Counted from the stretch's first letter, positions 1 to 9,136 are shown. The stretch: DNA of 64,000 bases from Slackia equolifaciens (GCF_003725995.1 NZ_QIBX01000008.1:1-64000), one strand, 5' to 3'. Numbers and translations: made by a program. Notes: generated from the letters alone by a model not told the origin.

Positions 1-374
<374 letters not shown>

Positions 375-546
375 AGGTCCGGACTTGCGTCCGGCAACGT
401 TTCAAGAATCGATCCGGGTTCCCCGGAGCTGTATGCTCCGTCCTGGCTTATATCTCTCACTCCACAGTATCCGGTTCTCAAGGTTCCCCCGGCCCCTCCC
501 CGGCTTGCCGGTTCGGGCGGGTGCTCCGCGGTCCCCCGCGGCGCAA
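375..546 (-). other. rRNA operon leader with boxA-like motif
   Basis: This is the transcribed leader between the inferred start (~546) and the mature 16S end. It contains a small hairpin directly before the 16S (379-394, CCGGAC/GTCCGG). It also contains a CCTTGAGAACC motif (473-483, minus strand) that resembles the boxA antitermination element of actinobacterial rRNA leaders. The boxA role is inferred from similarity only. Confidence 0.6.
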
Positions 547-552
547 GGAGGT

Positions 553-581
553 ATAATACGCGCCTCCCCTATCCGAGTCAA
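553..581 (-). promoter_or_regulatory. rRNA operon promoter
   Basis: On the minus strand a -35 TTGACT (581-576), a 17-bp spacer and a -10 TATTAT (558-553) form a near-consensus sigma-70-type promoter. The sequence further upstream (582-640) is AT-rich with A/T tracts, like an UP element. Transcription would start near 546 and run into the 16S gene. Confidence 0.85.
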
Positions 582-860
582 CGAAAATCTTCGATTTGGG
601 GCAATTATTTTCAAAATACTTTTCTGACTCAACTATTATTTCATTAATAATGCCTGATGGATTCCTTTAGTTTCTTTTTGCATGTTGCTTGATGCAATTG
701 TGAATTATCTTCACAAATGACTTTCTTGCCTTTTAGATTGCTTTTATCACTATGCAGCGAGCATGCTGGTTTGGCGCACTTTGCGTGACTAACCGTCATA
801 TCAGATACAGTAGAAAAAAGAACGTGCATCTCCCCTATATATTATGTAAGAAGGTGCGAC
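582..860. other. AT-rich intergenic region between rRNA promoter and next gene
   Basis: No gene is supported here. The segment is clearly more AT-rich than the rest of the window. Its left part probably serves as UP element for the rRNA promoter. It must also hold the promoter of the rightward gene at 861, but I could not place convincing hexamers for it. Confidence 0.5.
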
Positions 861-1322
861 ATGATTCGTTTAGCCAAGACCCTTATAGGTTTAGCACTCG
901 TAGCCGTTGTGGGAATAGGAGCATTCTCGCTTTTCTCCGGATCAAGTTTCTTTGACGACGCAGTGGATCAAGCAACTGCCAGCGTAACCAATGCGGCCAT
1001 CGATGCTTCTGGAATCAAGGAAACCATCCAGAACGCTCTTGATGCGAACGCCGAGTCCATTGCATCGGCGCTAGGCGTGAGCGTCCAGGATGCTCGTGAC
1101 ATGATAAGCAATTTAGATGTAGCATCGTGGCAGGCAACCTCGCTTCCAAGCGATGCGCAAGCATCGGGGAGCTACAGCGCCTCGTTCGACGGAGCGTCTG
1201 CGAACATCACCACATACGAAAACCCGTCCTATATTACTGTTGAGGCCTACGGGCAAAGCCTCACCCTTTCCGTACCGGAGAGCGCGCAGGAGTACGTGCC
1301 GTATTTGGCTTATCTGCAGTAA
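861..1322 (+). CDS. Membrane-anchored hypothetical protein
   Basis: 153 aa. I do not recognise a family. An N-terminal hydrophobic segment (residues ~7-27) is preceded by basic residues, so the protein is probably exported and anchored or carries a signal peptide. The rest is Ala/Ser-rich, with a helical middle part (~35-90) and a likely beta-rich C-terminus. The start is supported by an AAGAAGG ribosome site a few bases upstream. The gene stands alone between the rRNA promoter and a rho-independent terminator at 1351-1390. Confidence 0.7.
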   Translation: MIRLAKTLIGLALVAVVGIGAFSLFSGSSFFDDAVDQATASVTNAAIDASGIKETIQNALDANAESIASALGVSVQDARDMISNLDVASWQATSLPSDAQASGSYSASFDGASANITTYENPSYITVEAYGQSLTLSVPESAQEYVPYLAYLQ

Positions 1323-1350
1323 ATGAAAGCATATACATATATAGATAGAC

Positions 1351-1390
1351 TAAAGACGGCAACAGGAGCATTTCCAGGTTGCCGCCTTTT
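1351..1390 (+). terminator. Rho-independent terminator after the 861-1322 gene
   Basis: An imperfect stem (AAAGaCGGCAAC pairing with GTTGCCGcCTTT) is followed by T residues, about 30 bp after the stop codon. Confidence 0.75.
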
Positions 1391-1524
1391 GGCGCAGAGC
1401 TGCTATGCGACTTGACGCCCGGTAGCCCTTAGGGCTCAAATTCATGCGGAGAGATGCGCATTACCCCTTGGTCATTGGTTGATTGACAATACCGAGAGAC
1501 ACTGCCGCAGACAAGCGCTAAAAA

Positions 1525-1558
1525 GAAAGCGACCCGGCGCAAGAGCCGGGTCGCTTTT
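1525..1558 (-). terminator. Rho-independent terminator after the small membrane protein
   Basis: A 13-bp GC-rich stem (AAAGCGACCCGGC / GCCGGGTCGCTTT) has a TTTCTTTTT run on the minus strand. It ends the amidohydrolase/small-protein transcript. Confidence 0.85.
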
Positions 1559-1588
1559 GGAACGAATGAAATAGTGGAACGCGAATGC

Positions 1589-1786
1589 TTACATGCCACC
1601 GCCCATGGCCATGATGGCAACCGTGGGAATACCAAGCGCAAGCACCAAGATGATGCACACCACGATCGTGAAGATCTTCTTGGTGCGTTCAGCGGCAACG
1701 CGGCGAACGCGCTCCGCCTCTTCGCGGCGCTTCGCCGCCTCGATGCGGGCAGCTTTTTGCTTGGCAGACAACTTCTGCTGGGCCAT
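1589..1786 (-). CDS. Small single-pass membrane protein
   Basis: 65 aa. Residues 1-37 are Lys/Arg/Glu/Ala-rich and probably helical. One hydrophobic segment (~38-58) follows, ending in a short Gly/Met tail. The family is not recognised. Its ATG lies one base after the TAG of the amidohydrolase gene, so it is probably made by translational coupling in the same transcript, with the terminator at 1525-1558 just downstream. Orientation is likely N-in because of the basic N-terminus. Confidence 0.7.
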   Translation of the reverse strand: MAQQKLSAKQKAARIEAAKRREEAERVRRVAAERTKKIFTIVVCIILVLALGIPTVAIMAMGGGM

Positions 1787-1787
1787 G

Positions 1788-3149
1788 CTAGTCCCTCAAC
1801 TTCCCACGAATCTGAACAGCTCGATGGCCGACAGACGACATGTCGATATCGTTGTACCACACGCCGCCGCGCTCGTAGCGAGGCACACCGCCCACCATGG
1901 TGAACAGAACGTCGGCAGAAGCAGCGCCCGTGACCACAGCGGTCACCGGATCAACAAGCGGCGTCTGGCGAGAGCCAGACAGATCGATTGCGATGATGTC
2001 GGCGCGCTTGCCCGGTTCGAGGCTGCCAATTTCGTCATCCATGCGCAGTGCGCGAGCACCGCCGATGGTGGCGAGCTCGAGCATGGTTGCAGCACTCAAG
2101 AACTCATCGCGATACACCGAACGATGGATGAGCATGCCCAGGCGCATCTCGGTGAACATATCCGCCGAGTCAGTTGCGGCAGGCGAATCGGTGCCCAGGC
2201 CAACGCGAATACCGGCTTGCAGGAATTTGTGCAGCGGCGCCAGACCCATGCCAAGCTGCGCGTTGCAGCGCGTGCATACGGCGATAGCGACGTCGTGTTC
2301 CTTGAGCTTGAAAATGTCCATGTCGTCCACATGGACGCAGTGAACAGCGAGAACGTCCTTGCTGTTAAATGCATCCCAGTTGAGAGCGTAGTTGACCGGG
2401 GTCACACCCGTGGGAAGCCACATGGGGCGGTCGGTCAGGCTGTCGTTTCCACCCGAGATGCCGCGCACCGAAAGCGGCGTGGCGCCGTCGCGGATGTAGC
2501 GAAGCTCTTCGTAGCTACCAGCCACATGCATGGCAACCGGCAGGCCCATCTCCTCGGCGATGGCATTCACCTTGGAAAACACCGTGGGATGGCAGGCATG
2601 TAGAGCCTTGGGCGCGATGCCGATAGTGACGCGGTCGGCATCAGATGCCTCGCGCCACGAGCGAACGTCGTTCACCGCGGCCTCAATCACGCTATCCACC
2701 TTGGCTTTTTCCGGAGCGCCGACGCTTCGGTAGACGACGGAGCGCAGGCCCATATCGTTCACGGCTTCGCACGAAGCACCCGTGCTGGTGAAGTCTGCCA
2801 CGGTGGTAACGCCGCCGGAAAGCATTTCCATACAGCCGACGAGCGCTGAATCGTAGCGGTCATCGCGGCTCATCATGTCAGCCTTGGTGTGCTCCATGGC
2901 AAGCCATTCCGCGTATGGAACGTCATGCACGATGCCGCGCAGAACCGTGTACTCGAGATGAGTATGGCAGTCCACAAAGCCGGGCATGATGGCGGATTGT
3001 CCGAAGTCTCGCACCTCCTCCTGGGGATAGCGTGACTTCATGCGTTGGGCACCGCCGATCTCGACGATGCGCCCATCGCGCACCAGAACCGCACCATCAT
3101 CGATAGGTTCGGACGTGACGGGGATGATATGTTCGGCAAGTAATAGCAT
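1788..3149 (-). CDS. TRZ/ATZ-type amidohydrolase; possible aminofutalosine deaminase
   Basis: 453 aa metal-dependent hydrolase. It has the HxH metal motif (DCHTHLEY), later metal histidines (AMHVAG, VHCVHVDD) and the GTDSPAA aspartate motif, then a C-terminal beta domain (SLEPGKRADIIAIDL). The family covers SsnA, MtaD and the futalosine-pathway aminofutalosine deaminase (MqnX). The last role is inferred because menG starts divergently 126 bp away; an S-adenosylhomocysteine or guanine-type deaminase is possible. I chose the ATG at 3149 over longer in-frame starts because the family's beta-strand start (MLLLAEHIIPV) lies there. That start has no ribosome site but sits 6 nt after a TATTAT box, which suggests leaderless translation. 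Confidence 0.8.
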   Translation of the reverse strand: MLLLAEHIIPVTSEPIDDGAVLVRDGRIVEIGGAQRMKSRYPQEEVRDFGQSAIMPGFVDCHTHLEYTVLRGIVHDVPYAEWLAMEHTKADMMSRDDRYDSALVGCMEMLSGGVTTVADFTSTGASCEAVNDMGLRSVVYRSVGAPEKAKVDSVIEAAVNDVRSWREASDADRVTIGIAPKALHACHPTVFSKVNAIAEEMGLPVAMHVAGSYEELRYIRDGATPLSVRGISGGNDSLTDRPMWLPTGVTPVNYALNWDAFNSKDVLAVHCVHVDDMDIFKLKEHDVAIAVCTRCNAQLGMGLAPLHKFLQAGIRVGLGTDSPAATDSADMFTEMRLGMLIHRSVYRDEFLSAATMLELATIGGARALRMDDEIGSLEPGKRADIIAIDLSGSRQTPLVDPVTAVVTGAASADVLFTMVGGVPRYERGGVWYNDIDMSSVGHRAVQIRGKLRD

Positions 3150-3154
3150 GCGGA

Positions 3155-3161
3155 TATAATA
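3155..3161. promoter_or_regulatory. Overlapping divergent -10 boxes (amidohydrolase / menG)
   Basis: The sequence reads TATAAT on the plus strand (3155-3160) and TATTAT on the minus strand (3161-3156). The minus-strand box ends 6 nt before the amidohydrolase ATG. Neither direction has a strong -35 hexamer. Overlapping boxes would make the two promoters compete. Confidence 0.45.
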
Positions 3162-3275
3162 GCGCATCCCGTTTAAGCTATACTTGGCAGCCGGGTTAAA
3201 ACCGTGCACGGCACGGGTTTATCGCCCAAAAAACCAGAATCATCATCCGAGCACACCACGAAAAGGCACCCGATT

Positions 3276-4181
3276 ATGACCACGAGCCTCTCGAACGGCA
3301 CCGACACTAACGAAACGAACGCGCAGACCAACGCCGCGACGCCCGCCGCAAGTGAGAAGACCTCTGGAGAGTATTTGCGCGAAGCCGCAAAAGCCTCCGT
3401 TGCAGGCGATGCGCCCAACGATATTCACGCCGGCCATACGGTGGTCGATACCGCAACCGGACAGGAGGCCTCCGCCGCCGTGTCCGAAGACCGCGTAAAG
3501 GAAATCTTCGGAGCCATCGCCAAGAAATACGACCGCTTCAATGCCGCCTCAAGCTTCGGCCTGTACAAGCGCTGGCTGCGGGCAACCACGGACGCCGCCG
3601 CATTGACGCCTGAAAGCAATCTTCTTGACCTTGCAGGAGGCACCGGCGATGTCAGCTACACGGCGGCGAGGCGCACTCCCCCCGCTCACATTCAGTTGAC
3701 CGACTTCGTTCCCGAAATGCTCGATGTTGCTCGCGACCGCGCACGTCGGGGAGCGGCGTGTGGCGTGCCGGTTGATTTCGACGTGGTAGATGCGCAGAAC
3801 ATTCCCTACGAAGACAATTCATACGATTCCATCACCATGGCATACGGCATCCGCAATATACCCGACCGCGAGCAAGCGCTCGCGGAGACGTATCGCGTCC
3901 TCAAGCCGGGCGGCACCTTTGCCTGCCTGGAGTTTTCTACGCCGCCGAATCCGCTGTGGCGCGGCCTTTACTATATGTATCTCAAGACGATGATCCCATT
4001 CTGGGGCAAACTGTTCACGGGAGACGCCAAAGGCTTCGTGTACCTGGCAAACTCCATCCGAGCGTTCCCGGACCAGAAGACGTTTGCGGGCATGCTCGAA
4101 GCGACAGGGTTCGTCGACGTTTCCTGGAAGAATCTTGCAGGCGGCATCGTCGCCGTACACACCGCGCATAAACGCGCATAA
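3276..4181 (+). CDS. menG: Demethylmenaquinone methyltransferase (MenG/UbiE)
   Basis: 301 aa. Performs the SAM-dependent C-methylation that makes menaquinone from demethylmenaquinone. The class I methyltransferase fold is clear: LLDLAGGTGDVSY (SAM loop), a family segment with FVPEMLDVARDRA, the VDAQNIPYEDNSYD strand, YGIRNIPDREQAL, RVLKPGGTF and the C-terminal AVHTAHK. The first ~65 residues are a low-complexity Ala/Thr/Asn-rich extension not usual in the family. The start at 3276 has an AAAAGG site; an earlier in-frame GTG at 3204 is less likely. It stands divergent from a possible futalosine-pathway deaminase. Confidence 0.92.
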   Translation: MTTSLSNGTDTNETNAQTNAATPAASEKTSGEYLREAAKASVAGDAPNDIHAGHTVVDTATGQEASAAVSEDRVKEIFGAIAKKYDRFNAASSFGLYKRWLRATTDAAALTPESNLLDLAGGTGDVSYTAARRTPPAHIQLTDFVPEMLDVARDRARRGAACGVPVDFDVVDAQNIPYEDNSYDSITMAYGIRNIPDREQALAETYRVLKPGGTFACLEFSTPPNPLWRGLYYMYLKTMIPFWGKLFTGDAKGFVYLANSIRAFPDQKTFAGMLEATGFVDVSWKNLAGGIVAVHTAHKRA

Positions 4182-4201
4182 CAAAACCGACCACGACACG
4201 C

Positions 4202-4235
4202 AAAACGCCGCCCGGAAACCCGGACGGCGTTTTTG
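4202..4235 (+). terminator. Terminator after menG (probably bidirectional)
   Basis: The stem AAACGCCGcCCGG/CCGGaCGGCGTTT has an AAAC loop and is followed by TTTTT. It lies between convergent menG and the 4270-4803 gene and could serve both. Confidence 0.85.
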
Positions 4236-4269
4236 ATGCGCTCTTGTGAATCGCGCGAGCGAAATGCGA

Positions 4270-4803
4270 TTACTCGGAATCGTCCTCGTCGCCGACGAGC
4301 GCCTGGCACGTGACGAGCGTTTCGGCGTAGTCAGCCTTGTACGCTTCCACCTTTTGCTCGAGCGCGGCAAATTCCTCATCGTCGAGCTCGGCTGCATGGG
4401 CTTCGTCCAAATCGGCGAACCCGCCCGATTTGAGCGCTTCTTGCACCTGATAGGCGGCGTTCTGCTCGGCGCCATACCGGATACTTTTCTGATTGCCCAG
4501 GTTTAACGCGTTATAGCGAGCGTTTTCCTCAACGGCATCGTCGCCCGCCTCTTTTGCGGCACGCTCGATTGCCATCTGCTCATCAAACTTCTCCTGGAGG
4601 AAGCGAAGCTCGTTTTCCTGCCCCTTACGATACCGCTCAAGGCGTGCCACCTCGCGTGCGGCGCGAGCGCGCACGAGCTTCTCGCCTTCCGCCTCCATGG
4701 CGGGCAGCGCATCGACGAGTTCTTTCATGTGGTCGAACAACACATCCGCTTCGGGAGAATCGGGGGCGATGTCCTGCGCGGCGGTCGGTTTCATATCGTT
4801 CAT
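4270..4803 (-). CDS. Acidic coiled-coil hypothetical protein
   Basis: 177 aa, cytoplasmic (no signal or membrane segment). Highly charged; residues ~20-95 look like a long alpha-helical coiled coil rich in Glu, Ala, Arg and Lys. The C-terminal part is acidic, ending DEDDSE. I do not recognise a family. An AAGAAAGG site precedes the ATG at 4803; a second ATG three codons in is possible. It has its own transcript, convergent with menG. Confidence 0.75.
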   Translation of the reverse strand: MNDMKPTAAQDIAPDSPEADVLFDHMKELVDALPAMEAEGEKLVRARAAREVARLERYRKGQENELRFLQEKFDEQMAIERAAKEAGDDAVEENARYNALNLGNQKSIRYGAEQNAAYQVQEALKSGGFADLDEAHAAELDDEEFAALEQKVEAYKADYAETLVTCQALVGDEDDSE

Positions 4804-4870
4804 GAATCGCCTTTCTTAATTGCTGGGCCGCAGCAAACGCAAACCCATTTCGTATGCGCCCCAGCATAGC

Positions 4871-4897
4871 AGAAGGCCCGCCGAAACGGGCCTTCAG
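4871..4897. terminator. Hairpin upstream of the coiled-coil gene
   Basis: GAAGGCCCG and CGGGCCTTC form a 9-bp stem around a 6-nt loop. It lies downstream of the minus-strand flavoprotein (past the repeat at 4975-5152), so it may be that gene's terminator, though the T-tract is poor. Confidence 0.45.
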
Positions 4898-4974
4898 AGG
4901 GAGGGGAGAAACTTCGGTACAACAACGCCGCGGAATACAGATCACCGAAAAAGTCGGCAAGGGCGAATCCGGCG

Positions 4975-5152
4975 CGTCGGGTTGGCCCGCTGCAGCCCCA
5001 GCGAACAGGTTTGAAGCCTGTTCGCTTCCCGTCTATACGACCGAGAGAGCGCTGGCGCCGCTAGCGCACCGAGGGAAGCAAGGGGCAAGCCGGCTGCCGG
5101 ATTCGGCCGCAGCGTCAAGTAGTTCGCCGGCTGGCAGGCCGGCGAACCAGCA
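4975..5152. repeat. Hairpin-rich intergenic repeat, copy A
   Basis: About 180 bp directly after the stop codon of the flavoprotein gene. It is similar to 10958-11159, which follows purH in the same relation. Shared blocks: a GCCGGC-rich hairpin right after the stop (5125-5146), a central GC-rich part with GCCGCT, and a terminal block GCAGCCCCAGCGAACAGG plus its partial inverse CCTGTTCGC (4991-5026). The element is non-coding and looks like a structured 3' UTR or a small mobile repeat. Confidence 0.6.
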
Positions 5153-6844
5153 CTAAGCCTTGACTTCGTCGTAGACGCCGGCGAGCTGCTCGCCCAGGCA
5201 CTTGCCCTCTACCAGGCAGCGACCGTGGCTGTTGCCCTGGATGTTGATGGGATAGTCGTAGGCGTAAATGTCGCCTGCGCAGTTGCCGATGGCATACAGG
5301 CCGGGGATGGGCTGGTTCTCGGCATTCAGCACTTCGAAGTTATCGGAAATGTGGATGCCGCCCACGATAGCCAGCAGGCCGGGGCCCAGCTTGACGGCGG
5401 TGAAGGGGCCTTCCTCGACCGGGAAGAGGTAATGGGATTCCTTATAGAAGTCCACATCCTCACCGGCATGGCACAACTCATTGTAGCGCTCGATGGTGGC
5501 CTTGGCGGTCTCTACGTCAACGTCGAGCTGAGACAGGAGCTCGTCGAGGGTGTCGGCGCGCTTGTAGTTGTCGGGGGTGTCGGTCAGGCCCGCCTCGATG
5601 GTCTCCTTGTGAGACGCGGTGGCGTCCTCGGGCTTGGTGCCCACAGCGCGGAAGCTGTCCCAGAACATGCCGCCGCCGAACTCGAGGGAAGCGGTGTTGT
5701 CGGCCTCCCAGTTGGCATCGAAGATGGACCAGCAGTGGTCGTAGCCGCCGTTGACCATGGTGCCCACGCACTTGCCCTGCACCCAGGTGGCCTCGTTCAT
5801 GAAGCGCTTGCCGTCGGGGCTGATGAACAGGAACGGGCCGGAGAACATGCCAGCAGCCTGAGGATGCATCATCGTGGGCCACGGGCCGTCCTGGAAGGCG
5901 CCGCCCACCCAAGCAGCCATGTTGTGGCCATCGCCGGTGTTGCCCTGGTCGGAGCACAGACGGGTCATGACCTTGTTGGCGATGGGGCAGAACTCGTTGA
6001 TGTACTCGTCGTTGTAGCTCACGTCGCCGGTGGCAAGTACGACGCCCTTGGAAGCGTTGTACTGCACATAGCCGTTCTCGGTCTCGCAAATGGCACCGGT
6101 CACAGCGCCGGAATCGTCCTGCACCAGCTGGACGGCGGGGCTGTTGTACACGATCTGGAAGTTGCCGGTTTCCTCGGCCTTGGCCAAGAACAGGTACTCC
6201 ACATAGGTGGCGACAGAAACGTTCTCACCGGTGGTCTGGCCGCCGAAGATCATGTGGTAGCAATCGACCTCGGGGTGCACAGCGCTGCTGGAGCCAACCG
6301 TAACCATGCAGGATGCGCCATCGGACTCGGCGACATCGAGCAGCCAGTTCATGCAGCGCTCAGACTCGCGGAACCACTTGCCCACGAGGGACTCGCGACA
6401 ACGACCGCCGCACGTGGCAACCCAGCGCTCCATCTCGATGGGCTTGTCGACCTTGATGCCCAGCTCGTCGAGCGCACGGGAACCCACAGCGCCCGTACCG
6501 CCCACGCCGTGGCCGTTGGGGACGTTGTCCTTCTCCACCAGGATGACCTGGGTGCCGTTCTCGGCAGCGGAAAGCGCGCAGCAGGTTCCGGAATAGCCGG
6601 CGCCGATAATCAGGACCTCGGTCTCCACCGTCTCGGAGATGTCGGTGATGGGCTCGGGCTTGACCTCCCAGGTGTGCTGGCCGGATGCGGCCTCGCCCGT
6701 TGCGGAGCCGGAGCCGGAATCGGTGCTGCCGCCGCTCGACGCGGGAGCGCAGCCAAACAGGCCCAGAGCGGCCACACCGGCGGCGCCGATCGTTGCGCCT
6801 TTGAGCAGGTTGCGGCGGGAGATGCCCTTCTTAAGCTCTTCCAT
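5153..6844 (-). CDS. Tat-exported FAD-binding reductase (fumarate reductase/urocanate reductase-like flavoprotein)
   Basis: 563 aa. The N-terminus has a twin-arginine motif (ISRRNLLKG) and a hydrophobic stretch ending in LFGCA, so it is Tat-exported and possibly lipidated. A Ser/Gly linker follows, then the FAD Rossmann motif VLIIGAGYSG near residues 75-85 and the usual flavocytochrome-c flavoprotein body ending in a PGLYAIGNCAGD FAD contact. It has no CxxCH, so a separate cytochrome or quinol oxidase must supply electrons. The true acceptor is unknown; this family in Eggerthellaceae is large and its substrates vary. The start has an AGGAGG site. A membrane LuxR gene lies immediately upstream on the same strand. 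Confidence 0.87.
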   Translation of the reverse strand: MEELKKGISRRNLLKGATIGAAGVAALGLFGCAPASSGGSTDSGSGSATGEAASGQHTWEVKPEPITDISETVETEVLIIGAGYSGTCCALSAAENGTQVILVEKDNVPNGHGVGGTGAVGSRALDELGIKVDKPIEMERWVATCGGRCRESLVGKWFRESERCMNWLLDVAESDGASCMVTVGSSSAVHPEVDCYHMIFGGQTTGENVSVATYVEYLFLAKAEETGNFQIVYNSPAVQLVQDDSGAVTGAICETENGYVQYNASKGVVLATGDVSYNDEYINEFCPIANKVMTRLCSDQGNTGDGHNMAAWVGGAFQDGPWPTMMHPQAAGMFSGPFLFISPDGKRFMNEATWVQGKCVGTMVNGGYDHCWSIFDANWEADNTASLEFGGGMFWDSFRAVGTKPEDATASHKETIEAGLTDTPDNYKRADTLDELLSQLDVDVETAKATIERYNELCHAGEDVDFYKESHYLFPVEEGPFTAVKLGPGLLAIVGGIHISDNFEVLNAENQPIPGLYAIGNCAGDIYAYDYPINIQGNSHGRCLVEGKCLGEQLAGVYDEVKA

Positions 6845-7057
6845 TGTTCCCTCCTACAGATCATGCGCGCCGGGCCTCCCGCCCGACACGCAACGAAGCC
6901 CGCGAAACACGAACCCCGTAAACGTGGCCAACCGCCTTGCGGCCGACCCGCACCCTCCCTTTGGATGCGACGAGGCACACCATACCCCCCAAGGCGCGAA
7001 GCCACACCCCATAAAGTATGTCGTTTTTATGTAAGGCCAGGTCAGAAATGGGTTATT
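6845..7057. other. Intergenic region between LuxR and flavoprotein genes
   Basis: 213 bp with no gene. It must carry the flavoprotein promoter unless that gene is read through from the LuxR gene. An AT-rich patch around 7015-7060 is the best candidate, but I cannot assign hexamers. Confidence 0.4.
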
Positions 7058-8710
7058 TTATCCGATAAGATCGATGAGCTCCTGCTTTGAATGCACGTTA
7101 AGCTTGCGGTAGATGGCCTTGGTATGGCCACGAACCGTGTTTTCGGAAATGAACAATTTGCGCGCAATAGCGGGAACCGTGTTGCCGCGCAGCATAAGCG
7201 ACGCCACCTCCGTCTCGCGCGGACTTAAAGGCTCCACGAGGTTCAGAGCGGAAAGGCGCTCCTCGAGGTTGGATTCGATCACGTCATCAAGGTTCGTCTC
7301 GTCGACTGAAGCCGCGATGACGGCAGCGCCCTTCCGCCGCGCGTCGTCCTTTCGCGACGCGGAGCTACGCGAGCGCGCTTTCTTTTCCGGAGCGGGCGCA
7401 TCCGCGCCACGGGAGCCTTCGCCCTTGGCAGACGACGCATGGTCCGTTTTCATATCGTCGGCGGCGACATGTGCGTACGCAGCGTCTGTCGCAGCTTGAG
7501 CACTTTCGACACGGGAGCCAACATCAAGCGCCTCGCGCTCCCCGTGAGCAGAGGCGCCCACGGCACGAGGCTCCCTCTTCTTTCCCCTGCCTATCGAAAT
7601 CACGAACATGGCCACGGCAAGCACGTAGATGCACACGAACAGAATGTCCACGACAAACGTCAAATCGTACAGCATGCTCCTATCGAGCCACTGCCCCACA
7701 AGGTCGCCGATGAGCAACGAAAGCAGCGTAGGACCCACGCACGTGGCATAGAGCAGAGAAGAGTGCATAGCGAAGCGACTCGCGTACACGGCGCATGTGA
7801 TAAGAAGCAGAAGGTTTACCACTTCGAAGCCGAACATCGTGAAGGCCGAAGCCACGGGCAGCCACGTTGAGCCCAAAAACGTCGGCAGCAGGAAGGCGCC
7901 CGTCACCACGGGAAAGAGCACCTGATACACGCGCAACACATCGAAGCCTTTGTCTGAGAAAAGCTCGATGGCGGATACCGCGAGCGTTGCTACGCTCATG
8001 CCCGCCATGATGGCGACGAAGGAAGTGTCATTCGAATCGCCCGAGAGGTGCCCCACCAGACGCCACACGAAACCAATCGCGCACACGCAGAACACAGGCT
8101 TCCACATGTCGCGTGCGAGCATGCGCGAACGGGCGGGCGTCATGGGCTCGATTTCGTAAGGCTCGACCTCGCGCAGGCTCACGTAGAGCGTGTACACCGC
8201 GCAGGACGGAAGCACGACGACGGCGCACAGCACGGTCCATTCGAATGGAATGATGGTGACGAGCACGCACAACACCACCGAAACCGCAGCGGAAAGAGGA
8301 ATGTATACCGTGGTGCGCGACGATCCTTCGGAAGCATAGAAGCTTTGCCACATGACGTAGAACGCGCCGACAGCCGCACCCACAAGCACGCCCGAGACGA
8401 ACGCCGACGCAAACGAATACGAGCCGTAGAAAAAAGCAAGGTAATAAAGAAGCGAACCGGCAGAAAGGACCACGCCGGAGCCAATGGCAGCAGAAGGGGG
8501 AAATGCGAGATGGCGACGCGACCATGCCGCGGCAACGCACAGCGTAATCAGCGTGGTCACCTGCTTGATGGTGGAATACATCTCGTACTCGTCGCCGAAT
8601 TGGGCCGATGGGCCCGAAAGCGCCGTGAATGTGATTGCCCAGAAGAAGCAGAAGCCCAGGTGATACCACCTCAGGCTCCGAACGATTCCTTTTGCTTGGG
8701 CGACTGACAA
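7058..8710 (-). CDS. Membrane LuxR-family transcriptional regulator
   Basis: 550 aa. Residues ~10-400 hold about 12 hydrophobic segments of the MFS-like type. A long Ala/charged linker follows, then a C-terminal LuxR helix-turn-helix: LSPRETEVASLMLRGNTVPA, then ARKLFISENTVRGHTKAIYR. I chose a TTG start at 8710 because a perfect AAGGAGG lies 5 nt before it and the first membrane helix follows; the open frame upstream up to 8902 lacks hydrophobic character. Such proteins probably sense a small molecule and switch on the neighbouring reductase. It sits upstream of the Tat flavoprotein on the same strand. Confidence 0.85.
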   Translation of the reverse strand: MSVAQAKGIVRSLRWYHLGFCFFWAITFTALSGPSAQFGDEYEMYSTIKQVTTLITLCVAAAWSRRHLAFPPSAAIGSGVVLSAGSLLYYLAFFYGSYSFASAFVSGVLVGAAVGAFYVMWQSFYASEGSSRTTVYIPLSAAVSVVLCVLVTIIPFEWTVLCAVVVLPSCAVYTLYVSLREVEPYEIEPMTPARSRMLARDMWKPVFCVCAIGFVWRLVGHLSGDSNDTSFVAIMAGMSVATLAVSAIELFSDKGFDVLRVYQVLFPVVTGAFLLPTFLGSTWLPVASAFTMFGFEVVNLLLLITCAVYASRFAMHSSLLYATCVGPTLLSLLIGDLVGQWLDRSMLYDLTFVVDILFVCIYVLAVAMFVISIGRGKKREPRAVGASAHGEREALDVGSRVESAQAATDAAYAHVAADDMKTDHASSAKGEGSRGADAPAPEKKARSRSSASRKDDARRKGAAVIAASVDETNLDDVIESNLEERLSALNLVEPLSPRETEVASLMLRGNTVPAIARKLFISENTVRGHTKAIYRKLNVHSKQELIDLIG

Positions 8711-8822
8711 GGTTCCCTCCTTGATTTTATAATGTCGCAGTATAGACCACAAAGGCTCATGCGAGGCGCCACAAGCCGATGGCCGTGGGCATCGCGCGAG
8801 AAAACGCAGCGTAAAAGGATCC

Positions 8823-8866
8823 GGCTCTGGCGGTACGGTGGAGCCGGCCCTGGCGGTGCGGCAGAT
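8823..8866. repeat. Two 18-bp direct repeats
   Basis: CCGGCTCTGGCGGTACGG and CCGGCCCTGGCGGTGCGG occur a few bases apart in the intergenic region upstream of the LuxR gene. They may be binding sites or chance slippage; no function is shown. Confidence 0.4.
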
Positions 8867-8893
8867 GAATTCGCGGGCCGGAATCGGCCCAGA

Positions 8894-9041
8894 ATGCAAC
8901 AAATCCCGATATGCTGCAGTTTGCGCGGAGCTTGCAAAGTAGATCGAATTTGAAAATTGCGTATCCCCAGTTCACATGGGTGCACGATTGCGCCCTACTG
9001 AGCCGTTGGGCAAAAAACTGCAGCAAATCGCCTTTTGTTTC
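8894..9041. repeat. Inverted-repeat-bounded element, copy 1
   Basis: A ~150-bp element bounded by imperfect inverted repeats of ~28 bp. The left end contains TGCTGCAGTTT (8912-8922) and the right end AAACTGCAGCAAATCGCC (9015-9032). The two CTGCAG cores are 104 bp apart. A second copy lies at 36640-36790 with cores 103 bp apart and some shared interior blocks. No open frame of interest is inside, so it looks like a non-autonomous mobile or structured repeat. Confidence 0.65.
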
Positions 9042-9124
9042 GCATTCGCATACAACTAGACGCACCGGATTCCTTGTTTTGGCTCCAATCGCGCACAAAA
9101 CAGCACGAAACACCGGCGCTCTTG

Positions 9125-9136
9125 TACAATACGCGC
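9125..9136 (+). promoter_or_regulatory. -10 box for a probable leaderless transcript
   Basis: TACAAT at 9125-9130 is followed by 6 nt and the ATG at 9137. There is no ribosome-binding sequence. This geometry puts the transcription start at or next to the start codon. Confidence 0.5.

Noticed and set aside
5225-7090. Long open frame (over 600 codons) opposite the Tat flavoprotein gene
   Set aside because: Its peptide is Gly/Val/Ala/His-rich with no domain, while the minus strand has a Tat signal and FAD motifs. It is a mirror of GC-rich coding sequence.
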